A stretch of DNA of 64,000 bases from CAZYQW01 sp964649825 (GTDB taxonomy: Bacteria > Planctomycetota > B15-G4 > JADJEK01): positions 1 to 64,000 of the forward strand of contig CAZYQW010000029.1 in the NCBI GenBank assembly GCA_964649825.1, given 5' to 3'. Shown here one piece after another: positions 1 to 8,860 of this stretch (position 1 is the first letter of the stretch; each line of letters starts with the position of its first letter). Made by a program: the position numbers and the translations under genes. A model generated the notes under the pieces. It did no database searches. It was not told where the DNA came from and was given only the letters and a program-made list of their open reading frames with translations.

Positions 1-581
1 TGACGTTTCTCCGGGGCCCTCGTCATCGCTTGCTGCGTTGCTCCTCCTCGACGTATCTCGAATACGCGGTCGTCGTCGCGCCTTGCCAGCGACGACGATG
101 ACCTCCGGATAATCCACCAACAATCTGAATCACACCACTAGTTCGACGACCGCCATTCTGCCGTATTCCCGCCGGCCGGCCAGGAAGGAAGGAAGACCGA
201 ACGACGCGGCGCCGGCGCTCCCCGTAGATGATCTGCTCAGGCTCCGACCGTGCGCGTTGTCGGAGTGGATGGAGAGGGCACACCTACGGAAGGATCGGAA
301 GTACCCGAACCCGCGAAGCGGTCTCGTCGATGGTGATCAGCGCTCCAGTATCCAGGGCTTCCGCATGCGCTCGAACGACTTCGATCACGGTGTCACCCGC
401 CGAAGCAGGGAGGACAGCGCGCTGCGGGGCGATCGACGTGCGGGGGTGTTGGTGTACGACTTCGGCCGCGCCCGGCGCCGACGAGAGCGAGCCGCGCGCG
501 TCGCCGACGTTCGGATAACATGGCGCGGCCCTTGGCCGGATCGTCGGCCGGCCGGCGACCGAGACGGACTCCGCTTCCCGA
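1..581. other. Intergenic leader before the kinase gene, no gene seen
   Basis: The short open frames here (for example on the minus strand at 23-283) are rich in Arg, Gly and Ser and show no domain-like pattern, so I take them as GC-driven shadows. The region probably carries the promoter of the kinase-sigma pair, but I could not pick convincing -35/-10 boxes by eye. Confidence 0.5.
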
Positions 582-3362
582 ATGATCCACGACGACGCGT
601 TCTACGATCGGCTCCAGGCGGTGCTCGAGGAGTACTTCCAGGCCATCGAGCTCGGACGAGACGTGCGCCTCGCGGACTTCTGCGACGGCGACGTCGCGCT
701 TCGCGATCGGGTCCAGGCCGTCATCGATTCCGAGTCGAGCGCGGCGAGCCTCCTCACCGCGCTCGAACGCCGCGACGACGTCGACGCCGCGCCGCCGGTC
801 GAGATGCTCGGGACGTTCCGTCTCGTCACGCTCCTCGGAGAAGGCGGGATGGGCCGCGTCTACCTGGCCGAGGACGAAGAGCTCGGCCGCATGGTCGCGA
901 TCAAGGTGCTCGACCCGAGCCTGCTGCAGGACGAGCGCGCCCGTCTCCGCTTCCGTCGCGAGGCATCGATCACCGCCACGTTGGACGACCCCCACATCGT
1001 GCCGATCTACCGGGTGGGCGAGGATGACGGGACGCTATGGATCGCGATGAAGTGGCTGAACGGCCCGTCGCTCGGCGACCTGCCGAAGCCGCTCGATCCG
1101 CGCGAGGCGGCGCGCATCGGCGTCGCCGTGGCGCGGGCGCTCGAGGCCGCGCACCTGAGCGGCGTCATCCACCGCGACGTGAAGCCGGCCAACGTCATGC
1201 TGCACGACGGCACGCCCCACGTCGTCGACTTCGGCCTCGCGCGCTCCGTCGACGACGTCGCGGCGATGCGAAGCCACGTCGTGCCCGGCACGCTCGCGTA
1301 CATGGCTCCAGAGCAGCTCACCGGCCCCGCGCGCGGCCTCGACCCGCGCGCCGACGTCTACTCGCTGGGCGCGACGCTCTACGAATCCCTCTCCGGCCGG
1401 CGTCCGTTCGAGGGCGAGTCGGCGGACGCGCTGGTGCACCAGCTCCTCACGCTCGAGCCGCGTCGCCTCGGGCTCGCCCGCGAGCACCGCGACCTCGAGA
1501 CGATCGTGCTCCGCTGCCTGCGCAAGGAACGTGACGAGCGGTTCGCGTCGGCCGGCGACTTGGCCGACGAGCTGGAGCGCTACCTCCGCGGCGAGCCGAT
1601 CCGCTCGCGGCCGGACGGGGCGTTCGGCCGGCTCGTTCGTGCCGCGCGCCGCCGGCCGCGCTCGGCGGGGGCGATCCTGGTCGCCGCGCTGACCGCCCTC
1701 GTGCTCACGGCCGCTCTCGGCGTCCGCGCCTCGAACGATCGCGCCGCGCTCCGCACGCGCGTCACCGACTGCCGGCGGCTGCTCGAGTCGGACGATTTCG
1801 TCGCCGCGGCCGCGATGCTCGATGCCATGCCCGGTGACGACGCCGAAGTCCTCCGCCTCGCGCGGTGGCAACGCGGACTGCAATGCCTCGACGAACTGAT
1901 CGATCGGGTCCAGATCACCGGCGACGCGCAGGACCTCGATGCACTGGCTCGGCTCGGCGGCGACGTCGTGTCGCTCGGAATGACGGATCCCGCCGGAGCC
2001 GGCGTGACGCCACGGCAGCGCTGGCTCGCGCGATGCGCGCTGTCGTTCGCCGCGGTGCAGCAGGACGACGTCGCCGCGGCGCGCCGGTGGCTCGCCGCGC
2101 TCGCGGAGGCGTCGAACGATGACGACCGCGCGGTTCGAAGCCTCGAGATCCTCCTCGACGAACGACGCGACTGGGACCTCCCGCCCGGGCCGTGCGCCGA
2201 CCCGGACCAGCACGTGTTCGCCGCGACCGCGATGCGGCTGGCGTCGGCGCCGGTCGCGCGGCTCGGCGCCGAGCTCGATTGGGCCGAACGGCGCGGCGCG
2301 ACGCAGTACCGGGTCAAGCTCGCGCGCGCCCTCCTCCTGCGCGACGAACGGCAGTTCCCCGCCGCGGCCGCGGTGCTCCGCGCGCTCGAGCGGCCCGGTC
2401 GCTCGAACGCCGTCCTCCACCGTCTGATCGGTTCGATCCACCGGCAGCAGGACGACGTCGACGCAGCCCTCGCCGAGCTCGAGAAGATTCCGCGCGAGGA
2501 ACGCACCGCGACCGACGTGAGGTTCGTGCTCGCCGTGTACTGGCAGGCGGGTCGCAAGGACGAGTTCGAGCGCACCCTCGCCACGATCCCCGAGGCGATG
2601 GAAGCATCGGCCGAGCTCACGCTCTTGCGCGTGCTCGTCGCCCAGGCCGAGAACCGCTGGAACGACGCCGGCTCGCTCTGCGAACGCATGATCCACGAGA
2701 AGCACTGGCCGGCGCATCGCGACCGCGCGCTCGCCGAGCACCTCCGGTCGAACCTGGAGATCGCGCTCCGAGAGGACGCGCCCGCGTCGCGGCTCCGCGA
2801 GTTTCTCCCCGCGTGCGAGCGGCTGATGGAGACGCTCGAGGACCCGTACGCGCGCTCGATCGTCCTGATGACGAAGGCACGCGCCGCGGGGGCACGCGAG
2901 CACGTCGCGCTGTCGCTCGATCTGCTGCGGCGCGCGATCGATGAGGAAGCGGACAACTTCGTGGCGCGCCTCCGCTTCATCGAGCTCGTGCTGCGGGAAT
3001 GGGGAGACTCCGAGCCGCGACGCGAGACCTGGCTCACGGACGCGGCGAAGGACGCGGCGCGCGCGGACGCCCGCCACGTCCTCGACGCGCACTACGGCAG
3101 CCCGATCCCCGTGCCGCCCATCATCCTCGTCAAGAGCGCCTACGCGGCGGCGTACATGGCGTTCTACGCCGGCGACCCCGCGGGCGGCGCGACGTCGATC
3201 GACGACTGGCGCCGGCTCGACGCTCGCTTCCCCGACGCGACGCCTTCCGCGTGGCGGCATGACTTCGAGCAGCTCGAGTCCTGGGCACGCGGCGGAGCCG
3301 TCACGCCCGGTGCCCCGCCCCTCGACGGGCCGAAGGCCGCGGGCCAGCGGAGCACCCCGTGA
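582..3362 (+). CDS. Membrane-anchored Ser/Thr protein kinase with long C-terminal helical region
   Basis: 926 aa. The kinase domain spans about residues 78-335. It has the Gly loop GEGGMG (86-91), the ATP-binding Lys108 in VAIKVL, the catalytic loop HRDVKPAN from His197, the metal-binding DFG at 216-218, and GTLAYMAPEQL as activation segment and APE motif, so an active Hanks-type kinase is likely. A single hydrophobic helix at about 361-381 follows, and the remaining ~540 residues are Ala/Leu/Glu/Arg-rich and helical, resembling degenerate TPR-type repeats, presumably extracytoplasmic. The ATG at 582 is used. The stop overlaps the next gene (GTGA), so the kinase and the sigma factor are translationally coupled. 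Kinase plus ECF sigma pairs are common in planctomycetes. Target and signal are unknown. Confidence 0.93.
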   Translation: MIHDDAFYDRLQAVLEEYFQAIELGRDVRLADFCDGDVALRDRVQAVIDSESSAASLLTALERRDDVDAAPPVEMLGTFRLVTLLGEGGMGRVYLAEDEELGRMVAIKVLDPSLLQDERARLRFRREASITATLDDPHIVPIYRVGEDDGTLWIAMKWLNGPSLGDLPKPLDPREAARIGVAVARALEAAHLSGVIHRDVKPANVMLHDGTPHVVDFGLARSVDDVAAMRSHVVPGTLAYMAPEQLTGPARGLDPRADVYSLGATLYESLSGRRPFEGESADALVHQLLTLEPRRLGLAREHRDLETIVLRCLRKERDERFASAGDLADELERYLRGEPIRSRPDGAFGRLVRAARRRPRSAGAILVAALTALVLTAALGVRASNDRAALRTRVTDCRRLLESDDFVAAAAMLDAMPGDDAEVLRLARWQRGLQCLDELIDRVQITGDAQDLDALARLGGDVVSLGMTDPAGAGVTPRQRWLARCALSFAAVQQDDVAAARRWLAALAEASNDDDRAVRSLEILLDERRDWDLPPGPCADPDQHVFAATAMRLASAPVARLGAELDWAERRGATQYRVKLARALLLRDERQFPAAAAVLRALERPGRSNAVLHRLIGSIHRQQDDVDAALAELEKIPREERTATDVRFVLAVYWQAGRKDEFERTLATIPEAMEASAELTLLRVLVAQAENRWNDAGSLCERMIHEKHWPAHRDRALAEHLRSNLEIALREDAPASRLREFLPACERLMETLEDPYARSIVLMTKARAAGAREHVALSLDLLRRAIDEEADNFVARLRFIELVLREWGDSEPRRETWLTDAAKDAARADARHVLDAHYGSPIPVPPIILVKSAYAAAYMAFYAGDPAGGATSIDDWRRLDARFPDATPSAWRHDFEQLESWARGGAVTPGAPPLDGPKAAGQRSTP

Positions 3363-3961
3363 GCCGAGACGGAACCGACGGGCACGACGTCGACCGCGCG
3401 CGGCACGGCGACCGCGACGCGCTCCACCGGCTGCTCGCCAAGAACGAGGAGCGCATCCGCCGCATCATCGCCGCGCGCCTGACGCCCGAGCTGCGCGCGC
3501 GGACGCGCGTGTCCGACATCCTGCAGAGCACGTTCCTGCAGGTGCTCCGCTCCGTCGCGACCTTCCGCGGCGACGACGAGGAGCAGTTCGGCGGATGGGT
3601 CGTGCGGATCGTCGAGAACGAAATCCGCGACCACTTCCGCTACCACAACGCGGACAAGCGCCGCCGGATGCAGACGCTCCTGACCGAGCCCGTCGACGCG
3701 CGATCGAATCGCGGCGGCGCCCTCTCGCCGAGCGGCATGCACGGTCGCTCCGACGAGTTCCGGTCGATCCAGGTCGCGCTCGACGGCCTGAAGGCCGACC
3801 ACCGCACCGTCCTCCTGCTGCGCCTCGTCGACCGGAAGGCTCACCGCGAGATCGGCGAGATCATGGGGAGGAGCGAGGAGGCGGTGCGCATGCTGTTCGG
3901 TCGAGCGCGGGCCGCGTTCATGACCGAGGTGGCGCGCCGCCAGGATCGCACGATCGATTGA
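3359..3961 (+). CDS. ECF-family RNA polymerase sigma factor
   Basis: 200 aa, GTG start overlapping the kinase stop by 4 bp. Residues ~10-90 look like sigma region 2, with DILQSTFLQVLRSV in the position of the promoter -10 recognition helix. Residues ~130-190 look like region 4, with HREIGEIMGRSEEAVRMLFGRA as helix-turn-helix. The wording around SDILQSTF is characteristic of planctomycete ECF groups that sit beside Hanks kinases. The likely role is to direct transcription of a regulon under control of the coupled kinase; no anti-sigma factor is visible. It is convergent with the gene at 4074, from which a strong hairpin separates it. Confidence 0.9.
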   Translation: MSRDGTDGHDVDRARHGDRDALHRLLAKNEERIRRIIAARLTPELRARTRVSDILQSTFLQVLRSVATFRGDDEEQFGGWVVRIVENEIRDHFRYHNADKRRRMQTLLTEPVDARSNRGGALSPSGMHGRSDEFRSIQVALDGLKADHRTVLLLRLVDRKAHREIGEIMGRSEEAVRMLFGRARAAFMTEVARRQDRTID

Positions 3962-4020
3962 CGGCGCCGACCCCTCGCGCCAGCGGAAGACGCCGACGGT
4001 TGGAGTCGGGGGAACGCGCG

Positions 4021-4056
4021 GCGGACGCCGGCGACGAGGGGATCGCCGGCGTCCGC
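4021..4056. terminator. Bidirectional hairpin between convergent genes
   Basis: Perfect 14-bp inverted repeat (arms 4021-4034 and 4043-4056, loop 4035-4042) in the gap between the sigma factor stop and the stop of the secreted protein on the other strand. There is no T tract, so intrinsic terminator function is inferred from position and stem strength. Confidence 0.6.
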
Positions 4057-4073
4057 GCTCCCGCGTCACGGTC

Positions 4074-6398
4074 TCATTCGAGGGTCACTTGGACTCCCGG
4101 CGAGTTGGCAAAGCCGGGCGCCGTCCCGCCGTCCACGACGAATGCCTGGAGCATCAGCGTCGCAAGCGGTGCGGTGGGCGCAATCGTCACGGTGATGCCG
4201 ACCTTCCCGGCGCCCGCCCCTCCCGCGGAAAGCGGCACCGGTCCGACGAGGAGCGGCCCGAACGCGGTCGTGACGTTGAGGAGGCATCCCGACGACATCG
4301 GCAGGCTCACCGCCTGGTTCCCCAGGGCGATGAACGCCAGGCCGCCACCGAGTCCGTTCGCGATCGTCAGCGAGATCGTCCCCGAGGGCGAAGCACACCC
4401 GTTCAGAGCCAGCGAGGGGATGATCCCGCCCGAGCCGGGGCAGCCCGAGCCGTAATACTCGATCGAACCGCAGGAATCGCACGCGTCGCCGACGCCGTCC
4501 AGGTCGAAATCCCCCTGACCCGGATTGATGATCGTCGAACAGTTATCGCAGGCGTCGCCGACACCGTCTCCGTCCATGTCCGCTTGGGTCGCGTTCGCGA
4601 CGTTGGGACAGTTGTCGACGTCAGCGGGGACGTTGTCGCCATCGTTGTCGCCCCCTCCTTGGGGCTTGCTCAGCCAGTGAGAGATCGACTGCGCGATCGC
4701 CAGTTGGATCTGGCCGAGATCCGAGCCGGTGTCGAACACGGCGCCATCCGTGGCCTCGGCGAGCCGCTCGAGAGGGGACGTCCCGAGGGTCAACGAGCTG
4801 ATGGTCCTGAGCCCGAAGAACATCGTCGAACTCTTTGCGACTCCGAGCTCGGAGAGCGCCCGGTTCCATCCGGGCACGGGGCTGGGATGGGCGTTCGCGT
4901 TCTTGGTGGCGTCTCCGGTCGGGTAGAGGGCGTTCGTCTCCGCGTCGTGGAAGACCTCCGGGTACGTGAAGTGGTAGATGATGAGCGGATACTCGCGATC
5001 CAGCGGTTGCGGAGGAATCTCGCCCTCGTCCATGAACGTCTGCGGCAGTTGGAAGTCGCGACCTTCGCCGGTGAGTATCTGCACGACGGCCTCGAGCTGC
5101 GACTCGGGATTGTCATTACCGTATTCCGACGCGAGGCCGCCGATGACCAGCTTCGCCGAGGCGGCGTTCGTGGTCAGGTCGTGGTCGACTCGGTAGGCCC
5201 ATTCGCCGGCGACGCCGTACGGGTTCCATGGATAGTCGACGTGGGTGGCGATCGCGAATCTCACGTTGCTGGAGGGCAGAACCGCCTGCCACTGCGCGAT
5301 GATCGCGTCGAACGCGTCCTTCCACTTCGGCAGGAGAGCGCCGGTGGAACCGGTGACGTCGAACAGGAAGACGATGTCGACTCCGTCCTTCGGCAACAAC
5401 GTCCAGCCGATGTCCTGGAGGACGTGGATCGCGAATCCGGGCAGGTGGTTCGCTCCGTGGTAGCACGGCGTCATCAGGTCGTTCGGCAGGTTCGCGTGGA
5501 AGTGATTGACGTTCGAGACGGTGTCGAGGGGATTCGGCGCATGCATCCGCATCTGAAGGGACGTGGGGTCGAACGCGTCGTTCAGAGCGCCGCCGGCGCC
5601 GCCGGCCATGAGGCCTGCGTTCGACAAGAAGCTGCCCGTCCACTGGAGATCGAGTCCGGACACGGCGGCGTCACGCCGTTCGGGGTCGGTCATCGCGCTC
5701 CAGTTCGGCGGAGTCGCCCCGTTCCGCTCGAGGAGCCGCATGAAGACGTCGTTCAATCCAAGCAGCTTCTTCCCGTTGCCGAAGTCCACCGGGGTCATGA
5801 ACCCGAGTCCGTGGGCGATCTCGTGCAAGCAGACGGTGACGAAGTCGATCGTTCCGGCAGGCCCGGCTCCATCGAAGCCGTAGTACCACTTCTGGCCCGA
5901 AATGCAGTTCTCGTCGAGACCCGAGTTGAACGTCAGCAAGATGTCCGAGACCGCCGGCTTGAGGTCGGCTCCGGCTATCGAGTTCGCGAGCGCCTGTGGG
6001 TAGTGAGTGTTCGCGATCGGCGGATTCGGATACAGCGGCGGCACCGGGAAATTGAAGTGCCAGCTTCCGACGGTCGCGCGACCGAACGTCTCTCCGAACA
6101 CGTCCAGGCGGGTCGGGTCGCACGAGAACGTATCGAACGCGACATCGATGTCGATGTCCACCGGACTGTAGATGCACTTCGCCCAGATGTTCGCGGCGAA
6201 CTGCACGGCGTTGCGGCGAGCCTGCCCCACCGTCGTCGCGGCGTTTCCACCGACCGCCGTGAACGGCAGCGGGTTGTTGAGGCCCTCGAACAACCCATCC
6301 TTGTTGTGGATGACGAACTTCGTTACTTGTCCCTCGGCGGAGCCGGACCCGAGCCACGACATCGCGACGACGGACATGATGCACCAGTGAGTCTTCAT
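4074..6398 (-). CDS. Secreted metalloprotease-like protein with vWA domain, thrombospondin-3 repeats and C-terminal beta module
   Basis: 774 aa. ATG at 6398 is preceded by GGTGGAG at good spacing, and an upstream in-frame GTG is less likely. A signal peptide ends near SGSAEGQ. Residues ~30-330 contain a zinc-protease motif, HEIAHGLGF, preceded by a long secreted region. The next domain opens with DIVFLFDVTGST, a vWA MIDAS (DxTGS). DNDGDN/DMDGDGVGDAC units are calcium-binding thrombospondin type 3 repeats. The last ~120 residues (from YGSGCPGSGG) are a Cys/Gly-rich beta module seen in at least two other proteins of this window (ends at 46228 and 63460). Probably an exported or surface adhesin/protease. 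I cannot name its substrate, and catalysis is inferred only from the HExxHxxGF motif. Confidence 0.85.
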   Translation of the reverse strand: MKTHWCIMSVVAMSWLGSGSAEGQVTKFVIHNKDGLFEGLNNPLPFTAVGGNAATTVGQARRNAVQFAANIWAKCIYSPVDIDIDVAFDTFSCDPTRLDVFGETFGRATVGSWHFNFPVPPLYPNPPIANTHYPQALANSIAGADLKPAVSDILLTFNSGLDENCISGQKWYYGFDGAGPAGTIDFVTVCLHEIAHGLGFMTPVDFGNGKKLLGLNDVFMRLLERNGATPPNWSAMTDPERRDAAVSGLDLQWTGSFLSNAGLMAGGAGGALNDAFDPTSLQMRMHAPNPLDTVSNVNHFHANLPNDLMTPCYHGANHLPGFAIHVLQDIGWTLLPKDGVDIVFLFDVTGSTGALLPKWKDAFDAIIAQWQAVLPSSNVRFAIATHVDYPWNPYGVAGEWAYRVDHDLTTNAASAKLVIGGLASEYGNDNPESQLEAVVQILTGEGRDFQLPQTFMDEGEIPPQPLDREYPLIIYHFTYPEVFHDAETNALYPTGDATKNANAHPSPVPGWNRALSELGVAKSSTMFFGLRTISSLTLGTSPLERLAEATDGAVFDTGSDLGQIQLAIAQSISHWLSKPQGGGDNDGDNVPADVDNCPNVANATQADMDGDGVGDACDNCSTIINPGQGDFDLDGVGDACDSCGSIEYYGSGCPGSGGIIPSLALNGCASPSGTISLTIANGLGGGLAFIALGNQAVSLPMSSGCLLNVTTAFGPLLVGPVPLSAGGAGAGKVGITVTIAPTAPLATLMLQAFVVDGGTAPGFANSPGVQVTLE

Positions 6399-6573
6399 TC
6401 TGCGTTTCTCCACCTGTCTGTTGAATGCGGCGCTGCCGCGCGACGCGCCATGCGCGCGGACGAGGTGAAGAGCGGAGCGGCGGGACTGGTTCGTCAGAAA
6501 CCGTCGCGTTTCCGATCAGGAGAAGAGCGCGCGGATCGAAGCGCCGCGGCGGCTCGCTCGCGTCGTTCGCACC

Positions 6574-8637
6574 TCACGCGATTGCACGAAGGCCCGCCAG
6601 CACCAGCTCGACGATCCTCCGCGGATCGGTCGCGGTCGCGAGCTCGAGGTTCTGCGCGTCGTCGAGGCCGTTCTTGAGGGCGGCGGCGAGGCCGTTCGCG
6701 CCGAGCGTCGCGAGCTCCGCGCCGAGCTCCTCCGGCGTCTTCATCTCGAGCCCCGCGTCGAGGTGGCGCCGGCGCACCTCGTCGTAGAACGGGACGCGCG
6801 GCGTGCCGTCCGCCTCGGTCCCCCGCACCCACGCGGTGGTCAGCTCCTCGCGCGGCTCTCCACGCAGCGCGTCGAACACGAGCCGGGCCGCGCCGCCGAA
6901 CGCGCCGGCGAGGAAGACGGCGCGCCGCTTCCGCAGGTCGAGCAACGCTTCCTCGAGCACGCCGGGGCAGCGGCCCGAGTAGCCGCGCAGCTTGCCGCCG
7001 AGCACGATCCGCGCCCCGATGTCCGGTGCATCGCGCATCGCCTCGCGCAGCGCGGTCATGCCGCGGGCCCACGCGAAGCGGCGCGGCGCGTCGGTCGGCC
7101 CGAAGAACTCTCCGTCGGCGACCCCGAGCTCCGCGAGCTCGACGCCGAGCGGGACCGGGGCGGCCACCCGGACCAGCTCGGCGACCACGCCGTAGCGGTT
7201 CAGCTCCGCGTCGCCGTAGCCGAGGTGGATCGGCCAGCCGACGTAGTTCCGGATCACCTTCATGCCGTCCCTCCGCCCGAGCTGGCGGGCCAGCTCGGAG
7301 TGGCTCTGCGCGGCGCTGAACAGGCTCTCGGTGTAGTTCTCCTTGTCCTCGCGGATTCCGTCGGGGCGCAGCGTGCCGCCGTACGCGATCGAGAAGCCGG
7401 CGAGCATGAGGTAGACGTTCAGGTCGTGGGCGAGCAGCGAGAGATGGGCCGCGCTGCCGCCGTAGCGCGCCGCGTCCTGGGCCGTCGAGAGCGACAGCGC
7501 GATCCGCTCGCGTCCCGGCGGCGGCTCGAACTTGGTGAGCTCGGTGAGCGGCGTGGTCGATTCTACCGGCGTGGCGTTCCTCAGGTGACGCAGCTCCTCC
7601 TCTCCGAGCGGCGGATCGGGATAGAGCACGCGCTTGGTCCCCTTGGGGAGCATCGACAGGCTGAGCAGCTCCGGCTTGGTGCCGAAGACCACGTCCGACT
7701 CGTTCCGGACGAAAGACTGCAGCGCCCGCACATTGTGACGATACCGCAGCGCTTCGCGAACGGCGTACGTCACGACCTTGCGCGCCGACGCGCGGTCCTT
7801 CCAGCGCACGACCGGCGCGTTGCCCACGTACGGGAACAACCGCGGCTTGTCGTCGGTGATGTGATCGACGATCAAGATCGGCCGGCCGACCTCCTTGGCC
7901 TCCAGCACCTCGCGGCGGCACCACTCGCGCGACGACCACGAGTTCGTCACGATCGCGATGAGCGCGCTGCTGCGGAGCACGCCGCTCTCGATCTCGTCGG
8001 CGAACCGGCCACCCGGATGGATCTTCTTCGCGTCGAACCAATGATCGACGCGCCCGCGACCGAGCTCGTGGATGAGGCATCCGATCGGATCGTCGTCGCC
8101 CGCCTCGCGCTCCTGCGACGGCAGGTCCACCTTCGCGTGGCTCAGGAAGAGGGTGACCGGCGCGTGCTCCGTCGACCGCGGCGTCACCGGCCGATCCTCG
8201 ATCCGCTCCAGCGCCGCCGCGCAGACGTGGAAGAGCAGGCGCTGCGGTCGATCGGCCGGGTCCTCCCGGTGGAGGCCAAGGAACGACCGCGTGGCGAGCC
8301 GTGGATCGAGAGTGAACGCGGCTTCGTCGAGCGCGACCGGGAGCGCTCCGTGCGTCTCGACCAGATCGACCACGAGATCGGCCCAGCGTTTCGCCGCTTC
8401 GGGATCGTCGACGCGGCGCGCCATGCGCCGGTCGACGAGAACGACCGCGAGCGTGCGCTCCGCCGCGCCGAAATCGATCGGACGCGGGCTCCCGCCCGAG
8501 TCCGCGTAGAACGGGACGGGGATGCGGAGGTCCATGTCGCCCGCGCCGCCGGCGAGCTCGCGGAACAGTCCCTCCGCGAGCTCGGGTGCGGTCTCGGACT
8601 CGGGGTGGAACAGGATCGGGATCTGGACCGGCCACAT
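6574..8637 (-). CDS. TIR domain protein with C-terminal SLOG-like domain
   Basis: 687 aa from ATG 8637 (the frame opens further upstream, but the homologous-looking protein starts at MWPVQIPIL). Residues ~1-150 form a first alpha/beta segment. A TIR domain covers ~160-290 (VTLFLSHAKVD, then SSREWCRREV, in which Glu243 fits the NADase glutamate). Residues ~375-687 resemble SLOG/Rossmann-type nucleotide-sensing domains (IALSLSTAQD, IAYGGTLRPDGI, VLGGKLRGYSGRCPG, FLAGAFGGAARL), like SLOG families known to occur with TIR effectors. Predicted role: an immune effector in which a nucleotide-derived signal bound by the SLOG part activates NAD+ cleavage or signal production by TIR. It is divergent from the TIR-NACHT-FGE gene at 8861 and flanks the DGR island. 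Confidence 0.8.
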   Translation of the reverse strand: MWPVQIPILFHPESETAPELAEGLFRELAGGAGDMDLRIPVPFYADSGGSPRPIDFGAAERTLAVVLVDRRMARRVDDPEAAKRWADLVVDLVETHGALPVALDEAAFTLDPRLATRSFLGLHREDPADRPQRLLFHVCAAALERIEDRPVTPRSTEHAPVTLFLSHAKVDLPSQEREAGDDDPIGCLIHELGRGRVDHWFDAKKIHPGGRFADEIESGVLRSSALIAIVTNSWSSREWCRREVLEAKEVGRPILIVDHITDDKPRLFPYVGNAPVVRWKDRASARKVVTYAVREALRYRHNVRALQSFVRNESDVVFGTKPELLSLSMLPKGTKRVLYPDPPLGEEELRHLRNATPVESTTPLTELTKFEPPPGRERIALSLSTAQDAARYGGSAAHLSLLAHDLNVYLMLAGFSIAYGGTLRPDGIREDKENYTESLFSAAQSHSELARQLGRRDGMKVIRNYVGWPIHLGYGDAELNRYGVVAELVRVAAPVPLGVELAELGVADGEFFGPTDAPRRFAWARGMTALREAMRDAPDIGARIVLGGKLRGYSGRCPGVLEEALLDLRKRRAVFLAGAFGGAARLVFDALRGEPREELTTAWVRGTEADGTPRVPFYDEVRRRHLDAGLEMKTPEELGAELATLGANGLAAALKNGLDDAQNLELATATDPRRIVELVLAGLRAIA

Positions 8638-8860
8638 GACGCACGCACCGCGACCCGGGGCGTGTCGGAACGCTCCGGGCGACGGTCCCTTCTCTTGGGC
8701 ACGACGAGCGCCGGCAGCGTAGCAGCCTCCCGTCGCTCCGAACAGAGTCGGGTCACGCACCCACCCCAACCGATCATGGACTGGCGCAGTCCTGCCCGGC
8801 GGCTACGATCGGCCGCCGACGGACGGCATCGAGCGGGTGCGATCCGGATCGGGGAGCGTG

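Noticed and set aside
1..581. Short open frames upstream of the kinase gene
   Set aside because: No Shine-Dalgarno, no recognisable domain and shadow-like composition.
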